This document shows positions 34,501-48,569 of a stretch of 61,799 nt of DNA, in pieces. The stretch covers positions 1-61,799 of the forward strand of contig LLCB01000329.1 in assembly GCA_001414345.1 (NCBI GenBank), given 5' to 3'. A model generated the notes under the pieces. That model was not told the DNA's origin. It searched no databases and saw only the letters and a program-made list of their open reading frames with translations. Every line of letters begins with the position of its first letter. Position 1 is the stretch's first letter. A program made the position numbers and the translations under genes. Origin of the DNA: Hymenoscyphus infarciens (taxonomy: Eukaryota; Ascomycota; Leotiomycetes; Helotiales; Helotiaceae).

Positions 34501-37348
34501 ATTATCTTACTAGAAATAATACTACTAGGTAATTGATTTATTTATTAATTACTATACTAGGAATAATACTACTAGGTAATCGATTTATTTATTAATTACC
34601 TTACTAGAAATAATAATACTAGGTAATCGATTTATTTATTAATTACTTTACTAGAAATAATAAGACTAGGTAATCGATTTATTTATCGATTACTTTACTA
34701 GTAATAATACTAGGTAATTGATTTATTTATTTATTATCTTAATAGTAATACTACTAGGTAATCGATTTATTTATTAATTACTTTACTAGTAATAATAAAC
34801 CTAGGTAACTAATTAAATTATCGATTATCTTACTAGAAATAATAATACTAGGTAATTGATTTATTTATCGATTACTTTACTAGTAATAATACTAGGTAAT
34901 CGATTTATTTATCTATTATCTTAATAGTAATACTACTAGGTAATCGATTTATTTATCAATTACCTTACTAGTAATAATAAACCTAGGTAATTGATTTATT
35001 TATCGATTACTTTACTAGTAATAATACTAGGTAATCGATTTATTTATTAATTACTTTACTATAAATAATAATACTAGGTAATCGATTTATTTATCGATTA
35101 CCTTACTAGAAATAATACTACTAAGTAATCGATTTATTTATCGATTACTTTACTAGTAATAATAATACTAGGTAATCGATTTATTTATCGATTATCTTAC
35201 TAGTAATAATAATAGATAATCGATTTATTTATCGATTATAGTACTAGTAATAATAATACTAGGTAATCGATTTATTTATTAATTACCTTACTAGTAATAA
35301 TAATAGATAATCGATTTATTTATCGATTATAGTACTAGTAATAATAATACTAGGTAATTGCTTTATTTATTAATTATCTTACTAGGAATAATAATACTAG
35401 GTAATTAATTTATTTATCGATTATAGTACTAGTAATACTACTAGATAATCGATTTATTTATTGATTACTCTATTAGTAATAATAATACTAAGTAATCGAT
35501 TTATTTATCGATTATAGTACTAGTAATAGTACTAATCGATTTATTTATCGATTACCTTAGTAGTAATCTTCCTAGGTAATTAATTTATTTATCGATTACT
35601 CTACTAGTAATAATAATACTAGGTAATCGATTAATTTATCGATTACTCTACTAGTAATAATAATACTAGGTAATTGATTTATTTATCGATTATCTAAGTA
35701 GTAATAATACTAGGTAATAATACTAAGTAATCGATTTATTTATCTATTATCTTAATAGTAATAATACTAGATAATCGATTTATTCATCGATTATCTTACT
35801 AGTAATAATAATACTAGGTAATTGATTTATTTATCGATTATCTAAGTAGTAATAATACTAGGTAATAATACTAGGTAATCGATTTATTTATCGATTATCT
35901 TACTAGTAATAATAATACTAGGTAATCGATTTATTTATCGATTATCTAGCTAGTAATAATAATACTAGATAATCGATTTATTTATCGATTACCTTACTAG
36001 GAATAATACTACTAGGTAATCAATTTATTTATCGATTATAGTACTAGTAATACTACTAGATAATCGATTTATTTATCGATTACTCTACTAGTAATAATAC
36101 TACTAGGTAATCGATTTATTTATCGATTATCTTACTAGAAATAATAATACTAGGTAATCGATTTATTTATTAATTACCTTACTAGAAATAATAAGACTAG
36201 GTAATCGATTTATTTATCGATTATCTTACTAGTAATAATACTAGGTAATTGATTTATTTATCTATTACCTTAATAGTAATACTACTAGGTAATCGATTTA
36301 TTTATTAATTACCTTACTAGTAATAATAAACCTAGGTAACTAATTTAATTATTGATTATCTTACTAGAAATAATAATACTAAGTAATTAATTTATTTATC
36401 GATTATCTTACTAGTAATAATACTAGGTAATCGATTTATTTATCTATTATCTTAATAGTAATACTACTAGATAATCGATTTATTTATCAATTACCTTACT
36501 AGTAATAATAAACCTAGGTAATCGATTTATTTATTAATTACTTTACTAGTAATAATACTAGATAATCGATTTATTTATCGATTACCTTACTAGAAATAAT
36601 AATACTAGGTAATCGATTTATTTATCGATTATCTTACTAGAAATAATACTACTAGATAATCGATTTATTTATCGATTACCTTACTAGTAATAATAATACT
36701 AGGTAATCGATTTATTTATTAATTACCTTACTAGTAATAATAATAAGTAATCGATTTATTTATCGATTATAGTACTAGTAATAATAATACTAGGTAATCG
36801 CTTTATTTATTAATTACCTTACTAGGAATAATAATACTAGGTAATTAATTTATTTATCGATTATAGTACTAGTAATACTACTAGATAATCGATTTATTTA
36901 TTGATTACTCTACTAGTAATAATAATACTAAGTAATCGATTTATTTATCGATTATAGTACTAGTAATAGTACTAATCGATTTATTTATCGATTACCTTAG
37001 TAGTAATCTTCCTAGGTAATTAATTTATTTATCGATTACTCTACTAGTAATAATAATACTAGGTAATCGATTAATTTATCGATTACTCTACTAGTAATAA
37101 TAATACTAGATAATCGATTTATTTATCGATTACTTTAATAGTAATCTTTATAATCGATTTATTTATTAATTACTCTACTAGTAATAATACTAGGTAATTA
37201 ATCTATTTATTAATTATAATACTAGTAAAACTACTAGATAATCGATTTATTTATTAATTACTTTTATAGTAATATCTCTAGGTAATCGATTTTATTTATT
37301 AATTACTAGGTAATTAATTTATTTATTAATTATCTTAATAGTACTATT
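31589..37348. repeat. Palindromic satellite, about 47-base units
   Basis: Tandem units follow the pattern TACTAGGTAATCGATTTAT then TTATCGATTACCTTACTAG plus AATAATAATAC. Where measured (33061, 33108, 33155, 33202) the period is exactly 47 bases; elsewhere it varies. Dividing the length by 47 gives about 120 units. Each unit carries a perfect 10-base inverted repeat, GGTAATCGAT and ATCGATTACC, around a 6-base loop. CA and TG are nearly absent while CG is retained inside ATCGAT. Differences between units are almost all transitions (ATCGAT to ATTAAT, TACC to TATC), as expected from RIP. There is no coding potential. Confidence 0.92.
35221..37130. repeat. Higher-order duplication inside the satellite, offset 1440 bases
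   Basis: 35221-35690 and 36661-37130 align line by line at an offset of exactly 1440 bases. Shared rare variants are a GCTTTATTT unit, a TAGTACTAATCGAT unit and an AATCTTCCTAGG unit. The few differences seen are transitions. Other rare variants recur with different offsets (AACCTAGGTAACTAATT at about 33710, 34800 and 36331), so the array grew by duplication of large blocks. Confidence 0.85.
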
Positions 37349-40300
37349 AAATAAGAAAAAGAGAAAGTCTAATACGTCTTTAAAAGACTTTTAAGTAATA
37401 TAGTTATAAGAATCTTCTTTTAGATTAAGTATACTTACTAGTATACTTAATTTTTATTTAATTAATATATATATAGGCTTATCTAAATTTATATACTTAG
37501 CTACTACCTTAGCTAATAAGTAAATAAAACTAATAATACTAGATAATTAATTTATTCAGATTACCTTAGAACTAATATATTTATCTATTACTCTAGTAGT
37601 TATAGTACTAGATAATTAATTTATTTATTAATTACTTTAGTACTAATAATAGTAATACTAGGTTATAGACTTATTTCTTAATTATCTTAGTAGTAGTAAT
37701 ACTAAGTAATACTAGATAATTAAGCGTAGTCTTTCTACTAATAAAGTAGAGTCTAAGTACGTCTATATAGTACTAGCTTTAGATAGCTAAAAAGAAACTA
37801 AAAAAAACAAAAACAAAGCCGAGTATAATAAAGATCTTATACTATATATTCTATTATCTTATTATTAAAGTATAGTAGGTATAGAATCTATAAGGTTTTA
37901 TCTATTACCTTCTTAGTACTAAATAATAAGAGAAAGGCTACTAAGATAGCTATTAAAAAGGCATAATAATTTTAAAGATAATAAGAGTATAAGGAGGTTA
38001 TATAGTTACTAAATCGTACTAGACAGAACTTTATTATCTTTACTAGTATAGTTAATAGAGAGAGAAAAAGCTAGGTAAACTTATTCTCTAACTAATAGTA
38101 ATTTTAAATAATATATAGTAAGGTAGTTAAGAAGTAGCTAAGAGATAGTTAGAAGATAAATAAATCCTATTATATTATAAGAAGTCGTAAGAATTTTAAC
38201 TAATATAGAAAGGTTATAAGTAACCTAGTATAAAGTAGTAGATAAGGAAGACTATACTAGAGAGTAAAGTGTTATATATATATAAACTTTTACTACTAAA
38301 TATACTAATATTATTAAGTTATTTTATTTTATAATTTAAAATAAAAAGTCTTAAGTCTTAATTTATTTAATAAAGAGGTCGAATCCTTAGCTAAATAGGA
38401 GGTACTTTTATTACTAAGAGAAGGTAACTAAGTAAGAACTAGGAAACTTAATCTTTCTAATCCTTTTACTATAACTAATCTAATATAAGTTAAACTTATA
38501 TAAACTTTACTAGTAAAGTTACTAGTAATATTACTATAAACATTACTCTTACTTCTACTATATATATATATATAGAGTTATTCTAAGAAGTATATTTAGA
38601 AAGTACTATTCTATATAAGTTTATCTAAGATAAATACTTATTAGAATAGTTATTTTAAGAGGTAGTATTTTATAAATAAGATTTTATAATAATAACTTAC
38701 TATAAAGTAATAGTTCTTCTAGTATATATATTATAGAATAAGATAATCTATTAACTATAAATTATAGTAAAGCTAGATAAAATTAAAGCTAGATAATATA
38801 GATAGAATTAGGTAAATCCTTACTATAGCTAGCTCTTAGAATAATAAGTCGAGTTTTACTTAGATAGTAGTAGAGAAAAGAAAGCTATTTACTTAGTATA
38901 GACTTTATAAGAGATATTATCTAATACTTTATTTCTTTTATCTATTTTAATAAATAAGAGTAATTAAAACAATAGTAGTAATAATTTTAATAATAAAAGT
39001 AGTTATATAACCTAGTATAAGGTACTTATAATAACTATAAGTAGTACTTAGTATTTTAGAGTAAGGAAAGACCGAGAGTCTTACTTTAAGTAATATACTA
39101 GTAACTATATTATAAATTATCTTAGTAAACTCTATTAATAAGAATTACTAAATTATAAGTATACTATATCTCTATTATATCTCTTTCTAAACTAAGACTA
39201 CTTATAAATTAGTAAGAACTTCTATTAAAGAATTCTACTTCTTCTTAAAGATAGTAATTATAGTAGTTAGTAGCTATTAGATTACTAAAGAGTAATAAGT
39301 CTATACTAGTCTATTTAGTAATATTTTAAAGAATCTTATAAAAGATATTATTATATTTATTATAATAACTTTATATTCTATCTAATATTATATAACTAAG
39401 AGCTTTATAGCTATTAATAATATCTTTTATAAGGCCTAAGTATATAACGTTTTATAAATCTGTTCTATTTATAATAGTTAAGGTACTAAATTAGAATCTA
39501 AGTTCCTAAGTTTATCCTTTATTTAATATAGCTAAGTAAGGTAAATAACTAGTTTAAACTAGATATTAATAATAGTTTATAAAGGTTTTAAAGATTTACT
39601 TACTTTCTAGATATCTTATATATACTAGCTAGAATATAACTTAGGTTATATATAGTAAAGTATATAGGTTTCTTTAAAGAAGTAAATAAGTACGTCTTAT
39701 TTAGTAAAAGGTAAATATCACGTTATAAGAGTAAAGAAGTATATAATAGAAATAGAATAAAGCTTTAACTAATAGTAATTCTTAAGAGTAATTCTAGTAG
39801 ATAGTATATAGTAGTTAAAATAAAGTAAATCGTACTAGAGAGCGCTTAGTCTTTAAAGACTATTAAGATATTAGTTATAATACTTCTATAAGTATACTAT
39901 ATAATATAAGTAATAAGTATTATTTAGATAAGAGACTACTAAAAGCTATATACTTATTAGTTAGAGATATATAGTAATATATAATAAAAGGATAATTATA
40001 TATTATATAAATAGATATAAAATAATAAGAACTTTATTTATTACCTTAGTAAGTAAGACTATATAGAAATTAGTTAAATCTAGTTAGAAGTAAGAGAATT
40101 TAGTCTATAGATGTTTATAAAGCTACTTACTTAGGCCTAGGAAGATCTATATATAATATCTATTTAAAATAAGCTAACTAGGTCTATACTACTAATATAA
40201 CCTCTTCTATCTAATATATATTATATTTAACTTTCTTCTTCTTAAATTAATATATCTTTAAAAAACCGCTACTAGGTATATCTTTCTAGTAATAAATTCT

Positions 40301-43300
40301 CTCTAACTCTTTAAATATCTATTAATAAATATAGTTATTTTATTAAGATAAGATTATATATATACTAAAGAATAAATAGTAATTTATCTCTCTATATATA
40401 AAAAGGCTAATAATTAAAGTAATTATTAAACTCTTATTAGCTCTTTTCTTTTAGTAATTATAATCTAGATAATAATTATAATTAAGGCTTTTATAATAGA
40501 GATTCTAAAAAAGAGAGAAGAGGAGAGAGAGAGAGAGTAAAGAGTATTAAATTAGACTCTAGAGATAAATTAATTAGCTCTTAACTTAAAGAAAAGTATA
40601 CTAATTTATGTAATTATAATTCTTAAAAGTATAATTAAGATAATATAATACTTATTCTTAATTAAGTATTATTTAATAGAAATTTAGTTTATAAATATTC
40701 TTATACTTATATAATATCTTCTTATAAAGTAGTTTATTACTTACTTTATAAGTATAATCTTTAAGTATATTCTAGTATATTTTATAAGCTAATATATTTT
40801 AGTTACTATAGAGGAATAAAATATCTAGTACTATAAATGCTTATATATAAGAGCGTATATAATTATTAAAGAGGGGTTTTTCCTAACTATTACTATATTT
40901 TTATAATCTACTTTTAATTTATAACTTCTTAAGCTCTTTTATAAAGTTTCTATAGTTAGAAAGCTTTTCTAACATTCTTAGATAATAGGATTATAAAAGT
41001 TATTTATTTACTAGTATTATTATTATATTTCTAATCTTAAAAAAATATAAGTATATATCTACTATAACTAGTTATTAATAGAAAATAGATATTAAGAGCT
41101 TTTTAATACTAAAGTTAATAAATACTAACTAGACTATAAGTAGACTATTTCCTTATTTTTAGGTTATATATACCTTACTTATTTCTTCTAAGATAATAAT
41201 AATAATAGACTAATAGCTCTATATAATTAGAGCTAAGATAGTAATTTTTAATAAAAACGTAAAAAGGGATAAGGAAATCTGCCTTTTAGTTAGTAGCCTT
41301 ATAGTAGTAGTAAATTCTTTATTTAAGACTCTAAATCTAAATCTAGTATTACTTCTAGTATAATAGAAATAGATATAGTAGTTTCTATATCTAATAAGGT
41401 AGAGGATAGTATAATACTTTCTTTTAAGAAAGAGAATAGTTTAAAGGCTAATATTCCTAATAATAGTTATTCTTATTATTTTTAAGTAGCTATAGCTAAA
41501 AATAAAGCTAGAGATAAATTTAAAGGATTAGATTAGACTAGGTTAATAAACGTAGTCTACTAGTATAGAATAACTCTCTAACTTATTAATTTTTATTATA
41601 GAGAGACTTTTTAAGTTATAGTATATCTTTTAAAATTAATATTTAATTAACTTCTTAACTAAGTATATATTATATTTTAATATAATATTATATATAAATT
41701 TTAGTCTTATTTTAAGAGAGAGTACTTTAAAATAGTATATAGAATAAGATATACTATAAACGCTTTTTATTAATACTCTTATACTTTAGATTATTAATTA
41801 TAGTAGAGTACTTATTAATAATAATTTCTTAGATTAGGTAATAGAGAGAGAGTAGAAAGAGACTAGTTTTTAAAAAGTTATTTAGTCTTAATTTATTATA
41901 TATACTCTACTTTATTAAAAGAAGCTCTTTTAAATACTTAAATAAAATATTAAAGACTTATATAAAAAGAAGAACTCGGTTCTACTTTAAATAAAAGATA
42001 TAAGAGAACTTAATCCCTCTATACTTAATATAAAGATACTATTACTACTACTTAAGCCTATCTTATTATAAGTAAATTAATAGATAAAAAAGATAATATA
42101 TAGTATAAATTATAAGATTATTAGTATATTTAAGAGAAGTAGTTTAAGAAAAAGAAAGAAGCTATATTAATAGTAATAAAAGAAAGACTATTTACTTATT
42201 TAAATAGAATTCTAGCTTATAAAGATAAATACTAATTAGTTTTTAATACTTTTAAGCCTTCTAAAGTTAATATTAAAAAACAAGTATCTAAAAGAATAAG
42301 ACACTTCTCTTTAGAGATTATTTTATATTATTTATCTAGAAAACGTTCTACTAGATAGTTATTAGAATATATATATAAATTATTAATATAAGAGTTATTA
42401 AGAACTAGTTAAAGGTATAAAGATTAGAGAGTTAAAAGTATAAATTATAAATAGTATTAAAACTCTTAAATTTATCTCTAAATTAAAGTAGAAGTTTATA
42501 AATATTATAAACTAGCTATCTAGTAAGTTTAAGAAGTTTAGAATATTTATAACTATTTTAATATAAAGAGTATAAAAAAATTAGTAGAATATATAAAAGC
42601 TTTATTCTACTATCTACTCTCTATAGTTAAAAGAAGTTAAGAAATCTAAAGATTATATAATTAACTATTTAAAAATTATAATCTACTACTAATATTATTA
42701 TAAATATTTAACTTTATATCTCTTAAAGAAGAATTAAATCGTAGAATATAATAGTATAAGATTAGAATAAGTACTTAGCTTAGTCTTTTAGATAAAGAGA
42801 ACTTAGGTTTATTTATAAGTTTTATAAACGATATTACTATTCTATATAGAATTAATACTATTTTAAAGTATAAGAAAGCTACTAAAGAGGTTAAGTTTAT
42901 AATTTCTAAATAGATTTAAGTAGTAAATTAGTTAATTAATATACTTTAAATACTTTTAATTTCTTATTCTTATTTTTTAATATTATAAGAGCTCTACTTA
43001 TAAAATATATAAATTATTAAAAGAGTACTTATAGCTAAGTTCTTATTAAATTATTATAAGGATATTAAAAATAAGATTTTTAAAAATAGACTTAAAAGTA
43101 AGTAAATATAAGTTTAATTTAAAGGTTCTTATAAAGACTAATAATATCTAAATATATTTTAAAGAATCTATATTTTTCTTTTAACTATATCTTTAGTATA
43201 TTTAAATACTACTTTAAATACTACTTTAAACTAGAGTAACGTTCTCTTTAAATATAATATTAATAATAAGAAAGATAGTAATAGTAATAATAGTAATAAA

Positions 43301-43764
43301 GATAATATAGAAAATAGTAAGAATAATAAAGAAGTAAATAATAAAAATTATAAAGATTATATTAAAAGTTTTAATATAATTATTACTAGATATAGCTTTA
43401 ATAAAAATAAGGTAAACTAAATAAATATAAAGTAGTATAGTTTAAGATAAATAAATAGTTAAACTATATAAAGAGATTTTATTAAAAGAATATTATTTAA
43501 AAAGTAAATAAACCTAAATATATAAATAGATAAAGACCTAACTTAATATATAACTAAATAAAGCCTTAGTATTATAGCTTAGTAAAGGCTTTACTAATTC
43601 CTTACTTTAAGATAACTTTAACTTTAATTTTAACTTTAACTTTAACTTAATATAACTTTATTACTTAATAGCCTTTTAATTATTCTTCTCTAGTAAGCTT
43701 TTATTATAAGTCTTTCTTATAAATCGTAAGCCTTTATACCTAACCTTATAGAAGCTTCTCTAAT

Positions 43765-43830
43765 AAGTCTTTATTATAAGTCTTTATTATAAGTCTTTAT
43801 TATAAGTCTTTATTATAAGTCTTTAGTCTT
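43765..43830. repeat. 13-base tandem repeat
   Basis: AAGTCTTTATTAT is repeated about five times without interruption, followed by degenerate copies with ACGTCTTTAGCCT up to about 43870. Confidence 0.8.
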
Positions 43831-46800
43831 ATTATACGTCTTTAGCCTTACTATACGTCTTTAGCTCGTTGTAGAACTTTATATTAAGATATAAACTCTT
43901 AAGTTTATTATATACTATTATTATAACCTATTACCTCTAGTATAAGTTCTAGTACTCTTATTCTCTTATAAGCTCTTATAGTTAACCTCTTAGAACCTTC
44001 TTACTATAACCTCTTAAATATCTATTATTTTAATATATTATCTTATTATTAATTTACTACTATATCTACTTCTAATACTCTTAATACTTCTACTAGTAAA
44101 CCTACTAATAGTAACCTAGTTAATTAAGCACTTCTAGCTAGTATACTAAGCTATATAGATTAACGACTTTATAACTTTAATAAAGATAGTATAAGTAAGA
44201 ACGAATTCTTTACTACTTAAGGTAATATATAACTTTAGCTTTTTCTAAAATCCCTTTTCCTAGTTAAGTTATAAGCTAAGTTTAATAGTATTTATAATAA
44301 GTTAAGTTAGTTAAAAGCTATTATTAAGAAGTAAGAGGAAATAGTCGTTCTCTTATTTAAAGCTAAAAAGGAGATATATAAGCTTAAGAATATAACTAAT
44401 TAGTATAAAGACTTATTATATTACTAATTAACTCTTAAGAGTATCTCTATTATAAGAAATATAAAACTATCTTTCTTATTCTTTTACTAATAAACTATAG
44501 TTTAAGGAATTCTATAATATTATTAAGCTAGATGTTTAAAAGTATAAGAAGTCTAATTAAGTAAGCCTTTCTTTATACTTACTTAGAATATAACTAATAA
44601 ATTAAATAGTAAAAGGTCTTAGAGCTTAAATATAAATATTAATTTAATATAGATACTAATAATACTAATATTAATAATAATAAGTCTTAAAAGTTTATTT
44701 AAAAGAAGTATTAAAGTACTAGTTCTTATTATTAAAATAACGTTTAAGTTATTATTAAACTTAAGAATAATAACTAAGAGAAATAAATATTCTTTTATTA
44801 TTTACTAAGTATATTTATAGTAGTAGAATAATATTATCTTAATAATAATTAAGACTAAGCTAGCTAGTATTATTCTAGGGTTATTTATTATATATCTAGC
44901 TAGGTTTTTTTAACTTCTTATATATAGAAGAAAAATCTAGCTCTTTATAATATAATACTAGTATTCTTAAATATATTAGTAATTATTCTTCTTTATAATA
45001 TTTTAAATATTCTTATATTTTAATATATATATATTCTACTTTAATCTTAAATTATAAGAGTAATTTAAGCCTTTATAATTTAAGTGTTAATAAGTCTTTT
45101 TCTATTATTATTAAATTATTTTTTAGTATATAAAATTAGTTAAAAACAGGCTTCTTCTTAACTACTACTAAATAATCTATCTTTAGTATCTATTTTTTAT
45201 TCTTTAGCTAATACTTTATACTTTATAAATTATATAGTATATATAGGTATTCTATAGAATTAAACTATTAATAGTCTAATTTTATAGAAAGGTTTCTATA
45301 TTTAGTAAAGAATATAGCTAATATTATTAAATCTTTAATAAGTATTAATTATTAAGTAAAAGTAATAGCTCTAATTTAGAAGATATACTATTAGATTTTA
45401 GGGTTCTATTCTTAGAGAGGTAGATAGGTTTATATTACTAAGTTTAGTAAGTAGATAAGGTTAATTTATAAATAGAAATTATATCTTAAGAAAGTAAATT
45501 AGTATATTCTTTTATAACTATTTCCTAGGTTTTCTATAATTATTTTTATACTATTTTATATATAAGTAGAAGAGTAAGTTAATAGACGTCTTTTAATTCT
45601 AATTACTATACTACTTCTTATTATATATTTACTTTCTTATTTTTTAGACTTCTTAGCTTAATTAGTAGAATTAAAATATTACTATCTTAAGTAGAATAGA
45701 GCTATAAGCTTATAGCTATCTTCTATTTAATTATTCTTTTATTAACCTTAAATAACTTCTCTTTACTTAACTTTTAAGCTTTTAACTTAATAAAGTTATT
45801 AATTTTTTATTAGTATAATTAAACGAATTTTAGATAAAGGTTTTCTAAGTAGAAGTGTCTAACTTAAAGTTCCTTATATAAATTATTTATATTTTATTAG
45901 TTTTTTTTACTACTCTTCTTAATAATGTTATATTTTTATATATAAAATATAATATATTATTATATTAGAGAAGGTAGGAAATATTAATTAGTTTAGTTTA
46001 TTTTAGTCTAGTAAATACTATTTACTTTAAGAGATAATTTTTTAATTTCTATTATAACTATTTCATACTTTTTTAAGCTCTTTAAGAACTTCTAAGTATA
46101 TTATGATTTTTCGTCTATAAACTATTTATAAAGTATATAGTATAAATTAATATTAGTTAAAGACTTAGGTTAGTTTTATTATATTATATATTTATTAATT
46201 TAAAAGAGATATAAAGTATTAAATTAATTATTATTATAATAATAGCTATAGAAAGCTTAATAAAGGAAATAAATATATATTATATTTTAAGAGTTATAGT
46301 AGTATAAAAGAACTATATATAGTATAGGTAATATAAATAGTAGAAGATTAAAAGATAAAAGTTAGAGTATAATATTATTATAATACTAATAGCTAGAATT
46401 TAGCTTAAGTCTCTAACTTTCTAAGTATAGTTTATAAGTAGATAACTAAGAGATAATCCTTAAATACTAGATACTTTAGCTTAGATAATTTTACTTAAGA
46501 AGTTAGAAGATTTTTAATTATATTTTATTATATTCTATCTTTTTATTAGTCTACTTTTAGTTATTACTTATTCTAGAGTTTTTTTTAGTTATTTCTAGTT
46601 AGTACTCTAATTAAATACTTAAGTACTAATTCTTTTAACTCTATAAATATAGCTAAATATATATAAAATTATTTTAATAAAATAATCCTCTTTTTTAATA
46701 AAAATTACCTAGATATATTAAATAACTACTCTTAATATCGCCTCTAGTATAGCTTCTATAATATATATTACTCTCTTACTATCTCTATTACTCTATTCTA

Positions 46801-46941
46801 ACCTAGTTATCTATTAATATCTATAGTAATACTAAGTTATAAATAGGTTAACTCTTTACTTTTAAAAGAAAGAAAAGATCTAGCTAAACCGAATTAAACT
46901 AGAATAGAATAAAAAGAGTAATAATAAGTATAGTTTAGAGG

Positions 46942-47350
46942 AATCCTCTCTCTTTTTAAGTTATTAATAAGTAGCTCTTTATTTAGCTAAATCCTCTCTT
47001 TTCTTAAGTTATTAATAGATAGCCTCTTATTTAGCTAAATCCTCTCTCTTTTTAAGTTACTAATAAGTAGTCTCTTATCTAATTAAATTCTCTCTCTCTT
47101 TAAGTTACTAATAAGTAGCCCTTTATCTAACTAAATTCTCTCTTTTCCTAAGTTATTAATAAGTAGCCTCTTATCTAACTAAATCCTCTCCTTTCTTAAG
47201 TTATTAATAGGTAGCCTCTTATCTAGTTAAATCCCCTCTTTCTTTAAGTTATTAATAAGTAGCCTCTTATCTAGCTAAATCCCTTCTTTTCCTAAGTTAT
47301 TAATAAGTAGCCTCTTATCTAGCTAAATACTCTCTCTCTCTAAGTTACTA
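46942..47350. repeat. 48-base tandem repeat, more than 8 copies
   Basis: Units beginning AATCCTCTCT and containing AAGTTATTAATAAGTAGCC start at 46942, 46990, 47038, 47086, 47134, 47182, 47230, 47278 and 47326, an exact 48-base period without a single length change. Substitutions between units are mostly transitions. Because 48 is a multiple of 3, it may be the relic of a 16-residue protein repeat. Confidence 0.9.
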
Positions 47351-48433
47351 ATAGATATAGTAGTCTACTAGATAATAATCTAGATAATAATCTAGATAAT
47401 AATCTAAATAATAATCTTAATAATAATATAAGTAAGAATAGTCTTTTAAATAATAGTAGTAAAGAGAATACTAGAGATAATAGAGAACTTTATTAGAAAA
47501 ACTAGTATTATAAAGCTTTTAATATTAGATAAATAAAATATAATTAATCTAAATCTCTACTCTTTATAATAGTTAAGGATTAAATTAACTACTTAACTTA
47601 TAATTTTAATAACTCTATAGCTAAGATTATTAAACTATAATAAAGAGAAAATATTAACTTAATTTTTAAATATATTAGAAAGTCTATAAAAGGATTTTCT
47701 TTTATAACCTATTAAATTCTTATAAGTTAGGATTTATTCTAAGAAAAAAAGAAATAAGATATTTTAAAGAAATATAAATAATAATAGAAAAAGGACTTAA
47801 ATAACCTTCTAATAGATAGTTATAGTTCTATATTTATATCTAATTAGTAGTAAAAACCTAGTAAATAAGAGAGAGTTAACTAAGATAAAGAAGTAAAAGA
47901 TAAATATATAATAGTATACTAAGCTATACTAGTAGTAGAAAATGTCTAAGTAGATATTAGTAAATAGGAGTAGTATATTAAGAATTATAGAAATAAAACT
48001 ATAAATAAAGCCTTTATATTAATTAGTATATAAGTAAAATAAGATATAAATTATAAAATCTTAGCTCTTAGCTAATATAGGAATAATAGATAAAGATTTT
48101 AAAAAAATATAGATATAAAATAATATATTATATTAGTAATTAGAGCTAAGATAAAGAAACTAATAAAATAAGCTATTTCTATACTTATATAAGAAATTAA
48201 TTTAAAGAAGTATATAAAGAAATAGGCTTTAAACCTTAAGTATTTTATTTACTTATATAGACTAGAGAGTTTTTAGAAGCTAATACTTGTTTTATATTAA
48301 TTTAGAAGATTATATCCCTATTTAGAACTTATATTCCTAACTTATTATAATAAACACTCTACTTAACTAATAGTAATAATAGTAGTAATAGTATTACTAG
48401 TAATAATAGTACTTTTATTATTACTAGTAATAC

Positions 48434-48569
48434 TTCTAATATTAATACTACTAATAATACTACTAGTAACTATAGTATTATAAGTAATATTTCTAATATT
48501 AATACTACTAATAATACTACTAGTAACTATAGTATTATAAGTAATATTTCTAATATTAATACTACTAAT
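48434..48569. repeat. 57-base tandem repeat, 2.4 copies
   Basis: TTCTAATATTAATACTAC recurs at 48434, 48491 and 48548, exactly 57 bases apart, with almost identical text in between. The third copy breaks off after about 22 bases. Confidence 0.85.

Noticed and set aside
31589..37348. CRISPR-like appearance of the regular array
   Set aside because: There are no unique spacers: the whole unit repeats, composition is RIP-altered and the genome is fungal.
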